A stretch of 64,000 bases of DNA from Paenibacillus rhizovicinus (GCF_010365285.1 NZ_CP048286.1:310001-374000), one strand, 5' to 3'; positions 34,722 through 43,223 are shown, numbered from the stretch's first letter. Made by a program: numbers and translations. Notes: generated by a model from the letters alone, not told the origin.

Positions 34722-34833
34722 TGTTTCTCCTCCGCTTAGGCTGCTTCTTAATGATTTATTAATTCAATAAAACTAACCATTCAGAAAATGGCAGCCACTA
34801 AGTCAGTTGCCATTTTCTTTATATTTGTTTGAA

Positions 34834-35469
34834 CTATCTTTCCCCGGCAGCTGAACCCATAAGAATTCGTTTCGCATATGACTCCCAGTCGGCTTCATCC
34901 GTGTTTATCTCGATCGTTGGAATTATCGACTGTTTCGTACAGGTTCGAAGTTTGTCCTGTCCTTCTAAGAAGTTATGACATGCTTCACTTACTGTAGTGT
35001 GATTCCCCATCACATAGGACTTCCAAGCTTCGCCGCGACTTTCAATAAACCTAGGCGCAACGGCATCTTGGGACAAGGTTAAGAGCACGCAGCGTGCATT
35101 CATCTTGAATAGACGTTTTTCCAGCGACTCGATTTCCGGGGAAACTTCAAACGCGGCCCTATGATTGGCATGAAACCTCTCGAAAAGAAAGAGTATACCG
35201 TTCGATGGTTTTGAATGCCCTAGTGAATGAATCCAATCGTATTGCCGTTCCAGATAATCAACATGACGACTCAGAAGCGAAAGATGTTCATCCTTATCCA
35301 TGGATCTTAAGACACCCTGGTATGAATGCAGAACCTGCGAATAGTGTTCGCTCAGTGCAATGATCGTTTTTTCACAATGCTCCGTCTGACTTTGCAATCT
35401 CTTTATTGCAAAAAATAATGATGTTTTTCCTACGGTTGACATCCCTTCGATAATTATTCCCCGAATCAT
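34834..35469 (-). CDS. P-loop kinase-like protein
   Basis: This 211-aa protein has a Walker A motif GMSTVGKTS (residues 9-17) right after a beta strand (RGIIIEGM), as in thymidylate and other small-molecule kinases. FLFERFHANHR resembles the DR(Y/F) region of such kinases. The ATG at 35469 follows GGGAGAG; the frame is open to 35544. The rest is not similar to a family I can name. It lies in an A+T-rich patch beside a phosphotransferase. Confidence 0.65.
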   Translation of the reverse strand: MIRGIIIEGMSTVGKTSLFFAIKRLQSQTEHCEKTIIALSEHYSQVLHSYQGVLRSMDKDEHLSLLSRHVDYLERQYDWIHSLGHSKPSNGILFLFERFHANHRAAFEVSPEIESLEKRLFKMNARCVLLTLSQDAVAPRFIESRGEAWKSYVMGNHTTVSEACHNFLEGQDKLRTCTKQSIIPTIEINTDEADWESYAKRILMGSAAGER

Positions 35470-35494
35470 ATCGCTGCTCTCCCAGCCATTTAGA

Positions 35495-35646
35495 TTACCC
35501 ACGAACACATGCCGCCAGCTCCCAGCAGATTTTCGGCTTCCCATAGCGATGCATGTCCGTTTCCGTCAAAACCTCGATCGCCCATGCGTCAAATAACTGC
35601 TCTAAGTCTGCTTTGTCAAAAAATCCTTTCCGACGCCCCTCATTTA
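35495..35646 (-). pseudogene. C-terminal remnant of a SAM-methyltransferase-like gene
   Basis: About 50 codons encode RRKGFFDKADLEQLFDAWAI followed by EVLTETDMHRYGKPKICWEL, which looks like the C-terminal beta-hairpin end of TehB/YtxM-type methyltransferases. No N-terminal methyltransferase sequence is found upstream; the phosphotransferase gene ends there. I read it as a deletion remnant squeezed between two genes. Confidence in the family is low. Confidence 0.4.
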
Positions 35647-36534
35647 AAATAGTGCAGGATAATTTAACCACTTCTCCCAATCTACTCTTCCTTGAACTCG
35701 TAGTAAGCGATAAAAGAATCGATATGGAATTCTACACAACTCCAAGTCAGGCAGCGATAACTGTTTCTGATACGCATTTTTAAATACATCCGCGGAATCC
35801 TTATTCATAATATATTCCAGACCAATGAAATCGAGCTCCCTTGGACCTAATACATAAACTTCAGTATCTACAAGACCTGTAATTACCTCACGATTCGTTA
35901 TAAATTGCGAGGCGTCCATATCGACCAAAATGAATGATGCATGAGTTGGAGCAGGTATGTCCTTGAGTATGGCAATCATTTGAGGCAGTAATTGTTGCGC
36001 TTGAATGTCATCTTTATAGAATAAGCCAACGATCTCGCTCATCGTATCACTCAACGCATGATGGAAATTTTGTATGGAAGATCTGAAACTTCCGGAAGCA
36101 GTCCCTACGAAATCAGATTTGAATGCATGAATACTTGCTATTCCCCGACCTAAACTTTCAACTAATGTTTCTGGCTGATCTACGAAAGAACGGCAAACCA
36201 CCCCGTCTAGTTTCTCTACAACGATATATTGTTTATCGTCCCTGCTTCCTTTCCTAATTACTCTTGGAACAGGAAGTAAGCTGAATTCCCTCAAGGTGTT
36301 ATTAATGTACTCCATCTCATGAACATTTCTGGGGTCAACTCCGAACAATTTATTACATCCGTGCCAAAAGTCGTTATTAGGTCGCTCTACCATTTTTGTT
36401 GTTCGTACAACAACCTCTTCGTTCTCTGTTTGTACCAACCACACATCGCTTGCATGATCCTCATATCCAGGACTTAATTCCGACTGTTGAATGATTGGGT
36501 CCTTAAATAAAAACTGCAAGTTCTCAAGGTTCAT
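35644..36534 (-). CDS. divergent aminoglycoside-phosphotransferase-fold protein
   Basis: This 296-aa protein resembles APH/choline kinase-type phosphotransferases: a nucleotide lobe with EEVVVRTTK (lysine), QYIVVEKLDG as hinge, and a catalytic loop in which the usual HGD is replaced by LVDMDASQF (Asp and the Gln following it are in place). GLVDTEVYVLGPRELDFIGL supplies the DFG-like Asp. The missing His makes the substrate class uncertain. It overlaps the next upstream gene by 11 nt and is part of the A+T-rich patch. Confidence 0.7.
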   Translation of the reverse strand: MNLENLQFLFKDPIIQQSELSPGYEDHASDVWLVQTENEEVVVRTTKMVERPNNDFWHGCNKLFGVDPRNVHEMEYINNTLREFSLLPVPRVIRKGSRDDKQYIVVEKLDGVVCRSFVDQPETLVESLGRGIASIHAFKSDFVGTASGSFRSSIQNFHHALSDTMSEIVGLFYKDDIQAQQLLPQMIAILKDIPAPTHASFILVDMDASQFITNREVITGLVDTEVYVLGPRELDFIGLEYIMNKDSADVFKNAYQKQLSLPDLELCRIPYRFFYRLLRVQGRVDWEKWLNYPALF

Positions 36535-36904
36535 ACGGTTGCCCGCCTATGTAAATTTCAATCGACCCGGCCGGCCGGATCTCCTCTTGTTTCACATACA
36601 AGTATTCATTCTTCTTGTAGAGAACATAATAAAGCATCGTGAATGGATGAAAGTAGTCGAATCCGCCAATCCGGCAGCCGGTTCGAAACAGCAGCTTCTC
36701 CCCCTCGGCAATCGTAAAAGGCAACCGGGCGCTCCCGCACCAGTCGATGGTAAGCTGCAGCTCATGCTGACCCGGCTCTATGTCGATCCGTACATTCTCT
36801 CCGTCCTTGATTGCCCCCACCCTTACGTCGTTGAGCAAGATCGTATACTCCCGGATCCGATTCACCCATTGAGACTTCCTCGCGATTTCAATCGCAGCCG
36901 TCAT
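36524..36904 (-). CDS. hypothetical protein with a PEGA-like beta domain
   Basis: This 126-aa soluble protein has a central beta-rich part (ILLNDVRVGAIKDGENVRID, then IEPGQHEL) that resembles carboxypeptidase-like/PEGA domains, then FTMLYYVLYKKNEYLYVKQE. No signal peptide is present. The ATG at 36904 has GGGAGG at 7 nt. Its 3' end overlaps the phosphotransferase start, so they are probably co-transcribed. The function is unknown. Confidence 0.6.
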   Translation of the reverse strand: MTAAIEIARKSQWVNRIREYTILLNDVRVGAIKDGENVRIDIEPGQHELQLTIDWCGSARLPFTIAEGEKLLFRTGCRIGGFDYFHPFTMLYYVLYKKNEYLYVKQEEIRPAGSIEIYIGGQPYEP

Positions 36905-37051
36905 CGAATACCCTCCCAAACCTTCAATCTGCGTTACCTAAAAATGGTACCACATGCTGGTATTAATGGATACTTCATCCTCCCCGTAATATCTACCAGC
37001 ATGCATTCCTCTGAAAAATATGTTTTAATAGACCAAAGGAGCGTGATAACT

Positions 37052-37456
37052 GTGGACATCCAGTCGTTTCTCTTCCCTAAACACGAAGTTTCGTATCTCA
37101 CGACGTCAGCCACGATGAAGGACGCCTTAGATAAACTTGAAGGTTGCCATTATACCGCCATTCCGATCCTTGACGAAGACGGCTTATATTACGGAACGCT
37201 GTCCGAAGGCGATCTGCTATGGAAGATGCGGGCCACGCCGGGTCTCGACTTCGATACGATGCACGAAATTCCCATTGTCTCCATCAAGAAACGAATGAAA
37301 GTCGAATGCGTCGCGATCGGTGCCGAACTGGACGATATGCTGGCCCTTGCGGCCGATCAGAACTTCGTTCCGGTCGTGGACGACGAACGCGTCTTCCTGG
37401 GTATCATTCGCCGTAAAGATATCATCGAATACTATACGAGGAACATAACGGACTAA
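37052..37456 (+). CDS. cbpB: CBS-pair protein, CbpB-like
   Basis: This 134-aa protein consists of two CBS motifs: the first with HYTAIPILDEDGLYYGTLSE, then GDLLWKM, the second with AADQNFVPVVDDERVFLGII, then RRKDII. The QNFVPVVDD signature is that of CbpB (YkuL), a cyclic-di-AMP-binding protein that activates Rel when unbound in Listeria. The start is a GTG at 37052 with AAAGGAG 10 nt upstream; the frame is open well beyond it. Followed by a strong terminator. Confidence 0.82.
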   Translation: MDIQSFLFPKHEVSYLTTSATMKDALDKLEGCHYTAIPILDEDGLYYGTLSEGDLLWKMRATPGLDFDTMHEIPIVSIKKRMKVECVAIGAELDDMLALAADQNFVPVVDDERVFLGIIRRKDIIEYYTRNITD

Positions 37457-37460
37457 CCGA

Positions 37461-37496
37461 AAGACCCATCATGCTCGCATGATACGGGTCTTTTTT
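37461..37496 (+). terminator. terminator of cbpB
   Basis: AAGACCC, ATCATGC, TC, GCATGAT, GGGTCTT, then TTTTTT. Confidence 0.9.
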
Positions 37497-37512
37497 GTTC
37501 GCCGTAAGCAGC

Positions 37513-37542
37513 AAAAAAGGCAACCGAATATCGGCTGCCTTC
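37513..37542 (-). terminator. terminator of the helveticin-like gene
   Basis: AAGGCAGCCGATA pairs with TATTCGGTTGCCTT (one mismatch) on the minus strand, followed by six T. Confidence 0.85.
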
Positions 37543-37567
37543 CGCGAATTATTGTAGAACGAGATCG

Positions 37568-38557
37568 TTAAAATTTCGAATCCGATACGTAGTAAATTTT
37601 CTGCGTATTTTGTTTGTTGACCGGGTCCGAAACGACCGTGAAATAAACGTTGCCGTTCTTGGTCTGGACGCCCTCGATTTCATGTTTTCCGACATTCGTA
37701 ATTTTCACAAGCGTTTTGTAGGCGCCCGTGTTGGACATCATCGCAATCTGCGGCGTCTGGCCTTCCGCGCCGCCCGACGTATAGATTTCCGTTTTACCGA
37801 GCAAATCGAGACCCTGGAAAGATCCGTTCGGCCTGATGATCGCGCTGCCCGACTGCTTAAAGCTGGCCACGCAGGCGCTTTTCGCCGCCTTGCTGTCCAG
37901 GCGTACCTGTTCGCTGCCGTCCAGGAGCTTGTTCAGCGCCGCGGTGTTATAGATGGACCAAGCGACGGTGCCTTCGGACGTTTGCACGCGGAAGATCGTA
38001 TAGACGCTGTTGCCGCCGCCGTCGACGCGGTAGGTCGTGCCTAATCTCGTTCCGGTTTTGTCGGCATAGTTCATATACGTGATGCGATGGAGATCCGTAT
38101 AATCCACGGTTTTGCCGGACGCGTACCGAAGTCTTGCTACCTGCAGCGACCAGTTATACTTGGTGGACGGATCCGCTTTCGAGCTCATATAGAAATAATC
38201 GATGCCTTTGTACGTGTACATATCCAAGGTTTGGCAGTGCCCGGAATTGGTGATCGTCATTTCATCCACGTAGGTGGCGTTCTTACCGTTCATGAGCAAT
38301 CTGGAAAGATAACACTTCCCCCCGCTCCGCTGCGTGACGTAGACATACTTGGATGCGATGTAAGCTTTCTGTACGGCCGCATTGTGCTTAAGACCTTTGA
38401 GATTGTAAGCGAGCGTTGCCGAAGCGTTCGCCGTTCTCCCCGGAGAAGCCGCGAATGCGGGCAATACGGACATGCCAAACATGCAAATGGCGAACATGAG
38501 AGACGCGACTAGTTTTAATCGTCCTTTGCGATATCGGCTTGCTTGCGCTTGAAACAT
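37568..38557 (-). CDS. helveticin J-family class III bacteriocin-like protein
   Basis: This 329-aa exported protein has a signal peptide ending SVLPAFA-ASP (about residue 36). It matches helveticin J in order: HNAAVQKAYIASKYVYVTQR, GHCQTLDMY, WSLQVARLRY, RITYMNYADK, WSIYNTAALNKLLDG, FQGLDLLGKTEIYTSGG and a final GKHEIEGVQTKNGNVYFTVV. Helveticin J is a large heat-labile lactobacillus bacteriocin with a beta-propeller-like fold. GAGGAGG precedes the ATG. It stands alone with its own terminator, and no immunity or dedicated export gene is adjacent; the MFS exporter upstream has its own promoter. Killing activity is not shown by the sequence. Confidence 0.8.
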   Translation of the reverse strand: MFQAQASRYRKGRLKLVASLMFAICMFGMSVLPAFAASPGRTANASATLAYNLKGLKHNAAVQKAYIASKYVYVTQRSGGKCYLSRLLMNGKNATYVDEMTITNSGHCQTLDMYTYKGIDYFYMSSKADPSTKYNWSLQVARLRYASGKTVDYTDLHRITYMNYADKTGTRLGTTYRVDGGGNSVYTIFRVQTSEGTVAWSIYNTAALNKLLDGSEQVRLDSKAAKSACVASFKQSGSAIIRPNGSFQGLDLLGKTEIYTSGGAEGQTPQIAMMSNTGAYKTLVKITNVGKHEIEGVQTKNGNVYFTVVSDPVNKQNTQKIYYVSDSKF

Positions 38558-38769
38558 GGGTTACCTCCTCGTAAATGGTTCTTATAGTCGGATGAGCGGA
38601 CTGCTACCCTTATATACCCCATTTTCACAAAGATAACCTGCAAATTTATCAAAGCCTGAATTTCCCCTCTGCATTACGTACAGGAAACATTTGGATCCGC
38701 GTATAATCTTAATCAAACAGCTGACCATAAAAGGAGCTCTGCACGGCTATCCTCTTACAGGTCATCCGC

Positions 38770-40317
38770 TTATGGTCGCTGATCCTTGTAATCGATTTTC
38801 TGATCAGCTTCAGTTATACGTTTTGGCCACGCAGATCGAAGAAATAAGTCCGCTCGAACGGTTCCCGCGCGCCCTTCCGCCGCCCGGCGCTGGCGGCCGA
38901 GCGCAGCCAGCAGCAGGAATGTCAGCGCAGCCAGCGCGATAATAACGGCGAGCGACCATCGCATGGTCTCGACGCTTGCGTCGCCCGGCGCAGCGCCTCC
39001 TCTTGCGAAATGTTCTTGGAGCGATTGGTATAGCGTACCGATGACCGCGATGCCGATCGCCTGCGCGACTTGCGTGAACGTGCTGAGCACGCCCGATGCC
39101 GCACCGGCATGCGGGCCTTGAACGCCTGCGAGCACGGTATGAATGAGCGGCGACGCCACGGCGCCCTGGCCGAGCCCCGCGATCAGAAGCGGCACGAACA
39201 ATTCGCCGATGCCGAGTCCGGTAAGTCCGCCAAGGACCGCTATCACAAGCAGATAGCCGATGGCCATCAGAAGCGCGCCGACCAGCAGCACCTTGTTGCC
39301 CCAGCGTTTCTTCAGCATCGGTCCGAGCAAGGATGCCGTGAAGTACCCGATGCCCATCGGGATGAAAGCATAAGCCGACTGCAGCGGTTCCGCGCCGCGT
39401 CCCATTTGCATGAAGATCGACAGAATCAGATAGAGCGCGGCATTGCCGCTATAGAAGGCGAGCGCGATGACCATGCCGATCCGGAAAGAACGGTCCCGGA
39501 ACAGCGTCATCGGCAGCAGCGGCGAAGCACCGCGACGGAGCAGCCCGTTCTCGTAACGGACGAAGCCTGCAATAACGGGCAATGCGACGACAAGGCTAAT
39601 AAACGTCCACAAGGGCCAGCCTTCCTCCCGTCCAACGACGAGCGGATAGATAAACAAACCAAGTCCGATCGTCAGCAGCCCGACGCCGACGAGATCGATC
39701 CGCTTCCGTTCGGAAGCCCGCGATTCTTGAAGCAGCAGCACGGCAGCGACGAACGCGAGGATGCCGACCGGGATGTTCACGAGAAACACGAGCCGCCAGC
39801 CCAGCCCCCACCAATCCGCCTTCAGCAGCAGTCCCCCCGCAATTTGGCCCGCGATGGCGCCAAGCCCGAGCACGCCTCCGTAAATGCCGAGCGCTTTGCC
39901 CTTCTCTTCAGCAGGGAACATGACTTGAATGATCGAGAGCACTTGCGGCACCATCGCCGCGGCGGATATGCCCTGCGCGATCCGAGCGGCGATGAGCATT
40001 TCCGCCGATCCGGAGAAACCGCACCAGGCAGATGCGGCGACGAATCCCGCAACGCCGGACAGAAACATCGCTTTCCGGCCGAAGAGATCGCCCATCCTTC
40101 CTCCCGTGACCAGCAGCACGGCATAACCTAACACATAAGCGGCAACAACGAGCTGCAATTTGGCAAAATCCGCATGCAGCCCCTCTTCGATCGACGGCAG
40201 CGCGACATTGACGATAAACGTATCCAACACCACCATGAACGTAGCCAAGATGACGATGGAGAGCGACAGCCACCTTCTAGCATCGAGCACGGGTCCGACA
40301 TTGCCGGGTTGATTCAT
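38770..40317 (-). CDS. MFS drug exporter, DHA2 (EmrB/QacA) family
   Basis: This 515-aa protein has about 14 membrane segments, motif A GGRMGDLFGRKAMF (about residue 72) and the early helix LDTFIVNVALPSIEEGL typical of DHA2 exporters. It probably expels drugs or antiseptics by proton antiport. AAGAGGTG precedes the ATG. It is divergent from a TetR gene, and its promoter carries a palindromic operator in the spacer, so repression by that TetR is likely. No clear terminator is seen; the 210 bp to the next gene appear empty. Confidence 0.92.
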   Translation of the reverse strand: MNQPGNVGPVLDARRWLSLSIVILATFMVVLDTFIVNVALPSIEEGLHADFAKLQLVVAAYVLGYAVLLVTGGRMGDLFGRKAMFLSGVAGFVAASAWCGFSGSAEMLIAARIAQGISAAAMVPQVLSIIQVMFPAEEKGKALGIYGGVLGLGAIAGQIAGGLLLKADWWGLGWRLVFLVNIPVGILAFVAAVLLLQESRASERKRIDLVGVGLLTIGLGLFIYPLVVGREEGWPLWTFISLVVALPVIAGFVRYENGLLRRGASPLLPMTLFRDRSFRIGMVIALAFYSGNAALYLILSIFMQMGRGAEPLQSAYAFIPMGIGYFTASLLGPMLKKRWGNKVLLVGALLMAIGYLLVIAVLGGLTGLGIGELFVPLLIAGLGQGAVASPLIHTVLAGVQGPHAGAASGVLSTFTQVAQAIGIAVIGTLYQSLQEHFARGGAAPGDASVETMRWSLAVIIALAALTFLLLAALGRQRRAAEGRAGTVRADLFLRSAWPKRITEADQKIDYKDQRP

Positions 40318-40382
40318 GCTTTACACCTCTTTCGGATAATGGCCGCCGATTGACAGCAAACGGAGCCTTGTTTAAAATGAGA

Positions 40383-40440
40383 GAGACAGATCTGTCTCAT
40401 TCCTAATGAGGATGATACAGACAGATCTGTCTCATGTCAA
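40383..40440 (-). promoter_or_regulatory. MFS promoter with two palindromic TetR operators
   Basis: GAGACAGATCTGTCTC (40383-40398) and AGACAGATCTGTCT (40419-40432) are perfect palindromes 35 bp apart centre to centre. On the minus strand TTGACA (40440-40435) and TATCAT (40417-40412) are 17 bp apart, and the second palindrome fills their spacer. The first lies just downstream, near the start site. Confidence 0.85.
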
Positions 40441-40497
40441 TCGGTTCATGTGCCATTTTCAAAATAAAAATATTCGCAACGGGCAGGTGACTCGCTT

Positions 40498-41079
40498 ATG
40501 GAAAAGAAAGAAACCGCGAAAGAACGCATTCTGCGGGTAGCGGACGAGTTGTTTTACCGCGAGGGCGTGCGGGCGGTCGGCATCGACCGGATCATCCAGG
40601 AATCCGGCGTGGCCAAAGCCAGCTTCTATCGGAACTTCGCGACCAAAGACGATTTGGTCGTGGCGTATCTAGAACTTCATCGCGAACGGATGATGGGACA
40701 CATCGAGCATGCCAGGCAGCAATATCCGGATTCCGTTCTTGCGCAGCTCCGCTACCTTGTGGAATATATCGGGCAGCGCATGCTGCGCCCCGCCTACAGA
40801 GGCTGCGCGTTCATGAACACGGCCGTGGAGTTCCCCGAGACCGATCATCCCAGCCATATGAAGGCGCTCCTAAGCCGGAACGATGTCTGGGACCATGTCG
40901 AGGAAATGGCCAATGAAGCCGGATTGCCCAAGCCCCGGGAACTGGCGGAACAGCTGCGCATGCTATGGAGCGGCGCCGCCATGGTCGCCTATATCAACAA
41001 AGCGGAATTCAAACCGGCCTTGTTCTCCGATGCCGCCAATGCCCTGATCGACAGTCAGCTCGCCGCCGCCGCAACGTGA
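40498..41079 (+). CDS. TetR-family repressor of the divergent MFS exporter
   Basis: This 193-aa TetR regulator has its helix-turn-helix at about residues 25-50 (AVGIDRIIQESGVAKASFYR) and a C-terminal domain with GCAFMNTAVEFPETDHPSHM, like the YcdC/AcrR-related group that often controls MFS pumps. An AGGTGA site precedes the ATG. Divergence from the exporter and the paired palindromes between them indicate shared control. Confidence 0.92.
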   Translation: MEKKETAKERILRVADELFYREGVRAVGIDRIIQESGVAKASFYRNFATKDDLVVAYLELHRERMMGHIEHARQQYPDSVLAQLRYLVEYIGQRMLRPAYRGCAFMNTAVEFPETDHPSHMKALLSRNDVWDHVEEMANEAGLPKPRELAEQLRMLWSGAAMVAYINKAEFKPALFSDAANALIDSQLAAAAT

Positions 41080-41100
41080 ACGATGCTGCACCAATGAAAT

Positions 41101-41147
41101 GACGAAGAGCATCTATCGCCCTGAACGGGAGAGAGATGCTCTTCGTC
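41101..41147 (+). terminator. 14-bp hairpin after tetR
   Basis: GACGAAGAGCATCT (41101-41114) pairs perfectly with AGATGCTCTTCGTC (41134-41147). It separates tetR from the convergent cupin gene. Confidence 0.75.
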
Positions 41148-41166
41148 GTGTAATTAACGCTTATTT

Positions 41167-41586
41167 TTAGGCAACCGGCCAGTCCACCGGATTATCCGAT
41201 AGGATAGCATCCGCCATTTCCCACTGTTTGAGGCTGTTTGCTTGCACTTGAACGACAATGAAATACAAATCTTCGGTACCGCTATTACGAAGCGCGCGTT
41301 CTCCTTCGGGACCCACCCGAACCGCAGTGCCTTCCCTTACTTCAAAAATTCGCCCATCCACCTGAAATTGGCCCCGTCCGCCCGTGAAGACGTATAGCTC
41401 CTCATTTTCACGGTGCTTGTGGTAGAACGGGACTGCTCCTCCGCTCGGCAATTGGTTAAGAGAAACCTCCATGCCTGTCAGCCCAAGCCTGTCCTTGAGG
41501 TAGCATTTTCCTGGCGGCCCTTCCGGTGCTTGTAGGAGACCATCGAAGGGTCCCGCGTTCATAACCGTGAAATTCGTTCCGTTCAT
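41167..41586 (-). CDS. cupin-domain protein
   Basis: This 139-aa single cupin has motif 1 YHKHRENEELYVFTGGRGQF (about residues 55-74) and a second motif around EGTAVRVGPEGERALRNSG. The HxH...E residues are present, so it can bind a metal. The substrate or regulatory role is unknown. It is 38 nt downstream of the SRPBCC gene and may belong to the ArsR operon. Confidence 0.87.
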   Translation of the reverse strand: MNGTNFTVMNAGPFDGLLQAPEGPPGKCYLKDRLGLTGMEVSLNQLPSGGAVPFYHKHRENEELYVFTGGRGQFQVDGRIFEVREGTAVRVGPEGERALRNSGTEDLYFIVVQVQANSLKQWEMADAILSDNPVDWPVA

Positions 41587-41624
41587 TAGGCGATTCCACC
41601 TTTCTGAATACGCTCACTTGCATC

Positions 41625-42056
41625 TCAGACCGATTGCGGATTGGGATCTCCGGCAGCAGCTTGCAGCCGTTTCATAAAGTGGGTCCAGCCTTTCACATGC
41701 GATTCGACCTCTTCCGAAGGCAAATCGTAATGGGTCAAGATCAAGAGCGTGCCATGATCCTGAGCGTGCAATCGGAATTCAAGCTTGCTTGATCCCGGAG
41801 GTACGAGCTTGGACTTCTCCCAGCCCCATGACAAGACGACTTTCTCATTAGGGATGATCTCCAAGTATTCCCCCATTGCGATGTCATTCCCGTTGAGGTC
41901 GATTCGGAACTTGCCGTTCAGTTTAGGCTCCAGCAAAACATGCTGGCCCATCCAGCGCTTCATTTTGTCGGCATCCGTAAAAAAAGAAAACAATGTCTCC
42001 GGTCGGCATTCGATAAATATTTCCTTTACGAGTTTATCATTGGCCTGCGTGTTCAT
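41625..42056 (-). CDS. SRPBCC/AHSA1-family protein
   Basis: This 143-aa protein has the Aha1-type START fold signature ETLFSFFTDADKMKRWMGQH and VLSWGWE, and ends in THFMKRLQAA. Small proteins of this kind are commonly encoded right after an ArsR regulator, as here, and may bind hydrophobic ligands. The start at 42056 overlaps the arsR gene by 20 nt, indicating translational coupling. Confidence 0.9.
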   Translation of the reverse strand: MNTQANDKLVKEIFIECRPETLFSFFTDADKMKRWMGQHVLLEPKLNGKFRIDLNGNDIAMGEYLEIIPNEKVVLSWGWEKSKLVPPGSSKLEFRLHAQDHGTLLILTHYDLPSEEVESHVKGWTHFMKRLQAAAGDPNPQSV

Positions 42057-42372
42057 CGGATATTCGATTTCTCCTCTCTTCTTCTTCCGCCGCTTGCTTC
42101 AAGCGCAGCAGACTGTCATCCCAATAACGGTCGATGTACTGCTTTAAATCGGAGAAGCCCTCCCTCCTCATTCGATAGTACCGTTTCGTTCCCGCTTTCC
42201 GGATCAAGACGAGTCCGGATTCTTCAAGAACTTTGAGATGCTGGGAAATTGCCGGGGCGGTGATGTTAAAATGAGATGCGATGTCGCTCGATGGGAGCTC
42301 CCCGTTCTGAATGAGAGACAGGATGTCTCTGCGACGAGGTTCGGCCAGAGCATGAAGTACTTTATCTATCAT
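42037..42372 (-). CDS. ArsR-family transcriptional regulator
   Basis: This 111-aa winged-helix protein has the recognition region PSSDIASHFNITAPAISQHL (about residues 27-46) and VLEESGLVLIRKAGTKRYYR. It lacks the CVC metal motif of arsenic sensors and belongs to the SRPBCC-linked ArsR type. A 32-bp dyad at 42381-42412, just upstream, is its probable operator. Confidence 0.92.
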   Translation of the reverse strand: MIDKVLHALAEPRRRDILSLIQNGELPSSDIASHFNITAPAISQHLKVLEESGLVLIRKAGTKRYYRMRREGFSDLKQYIDRYWDDSLLRLKQAAEEEERRNRISDEHAGQ

Positions 42373-42380
42373 ACTAATAA

Positions 42381-42412
42381 TGTAGCATACACTTAATTAA
42401 GTGTAAACTACA
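42381..42412 (-). promoter_or_regulatory. palindromic operator of the arsR-SRPBCC operon
   Basis: A perfect core ACACTTAATTAAGTGT (42389-42404) is flanked by TGTAG (42381-42385) and CTACA (42408-42412), making a 32-bp dyad with only the 3-nt arms between unmatched. It ends 8 bp from the arsR start. Confidence 0.8.
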
Positions 42413-42531
42413 TTTATGTTTGTCCTTAAAATGAATTAAAAACAGCAATAGCCATGAACGAGAAATCAAGTTCTGGGCCCGCTGCCGTTTAGTTGAATTA
42501 TCGTGAATCGTTTGGCTTAATCGTCACAGAT

Positions 42532-42705
42532 TCAGCCTGTTTTCCCGGAATTTCCTTTCATCGAACGACCTAATTTTAATACTTTAGCGAAACCCTGAAA
42601 GAAGTCGCTCCAGAACGTTTTGACGAGGAACCTTACCAAAGTAAAGCCTAGCGAAATAGCGATTATAAACACGAATAGTTTTAACCCTGTTTCTATGGAT
42701 GTCAT
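42532..42705 (-). CDS. 57-aa single-helix membrane protein
   Basis: This is a small open frame with a coherent membrane protein: MTSIETGLKLFVFIIAISLG, then a Phe-rich, Lys/Arg-bearing tail (RFLVKTFWSDFFQGFAKVLK). AAGGAGG lies 12 nt before the ATG, and it follows dinB by 32 nt on the same strand. The family is not recognised. Downstream to arsR (42413-42531) nothing else is seen. It is supported by ribosome site and composition only. Confidence 0.55.
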   Translation of the reverse strand: MTSIETGLKLFVFIIAISLGFTLVRFLVKTFWSDFFQGFAKVLKLGRSMKGNSGKTG

Positions 42706-42737
42706 TGAACTTCAGCGCCTCCTTCTCCATGATAAGT

Positions 42738-43223
42738 TCAGTTTCCCGCTGCTCCATCCGTCATGATCAGATCCAGATCCGGCGGAATATATCCTTTCAT
42801 CCGTCCCATGGCGGCAATCTGCCCCTTGTGATGAAACTCGTGCGTCACCGCGTGCGTGAAGAGCCACAGCGGCGTAGCTGCGTACTTGTCTCCGCTATAC
42901 TGTCCTTCGATTCGCGTCTCGGTCATCCCTGCATAGCGATCCAAAAATTCGCAAACCAATTGATCCGCTTCCGCGAATATACCGCGCATCGCGGCCACGT
43001 TCATAATCGTTTCCAAATGCCAATTGAACGTCCGCCCCAGACCGAATTCTCCGATCCAATAAGCATAGCATTCCGCAACATGGAAATGCATCCCGCGTAT
43101 CGACCCGCGGCCATACTGCTCCACTTCCGATATATAAGCATCGTCCGTCATTTGCTCGCAATAGCTGAACAGTATCTCACGCGTACGTCGCACATAATCG
43201 TATTGTTTCCGCAATAGCTCCAT
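42738..43223 (-). CDS. DinB-family metal-binding protein
   Basis: This 161-aa DinB-fold protein has histidine ligands near residue 48 (GMHFHVAECY) and in THAVTHEFHHKGQIAAM (residues 128 and 132). The HExxHxGQ block is the classical DinB motif. It ends with PPDLDLIM. It is followed by the small membrane gene at 42532, probably in one transcript. Confidence 0.88.
   Translation of the reverse strand: MELLRKQYDYVRRTREILFSYCEQMTDDAYISEVEQYGRGSIRGMHFHVAECYAYWIGEFGLGRTFNWHLETIMNVAAMRGIFAEADQLVCEFLDRYAGMTETRIEGQYSGDKYAATPLWLFTHAVTHEFHHKGQIAAMGRMKGYIPPDLDLIMTDGAAGN

Noticed and set aside
39070..40131. 353-aa plus-strand open frame opposite the MFS exporter
   Set aside because: Antisense to an unmistakable 14-helix transporter, with low-complexity His/Arg/Gln composition and no ribosome site.
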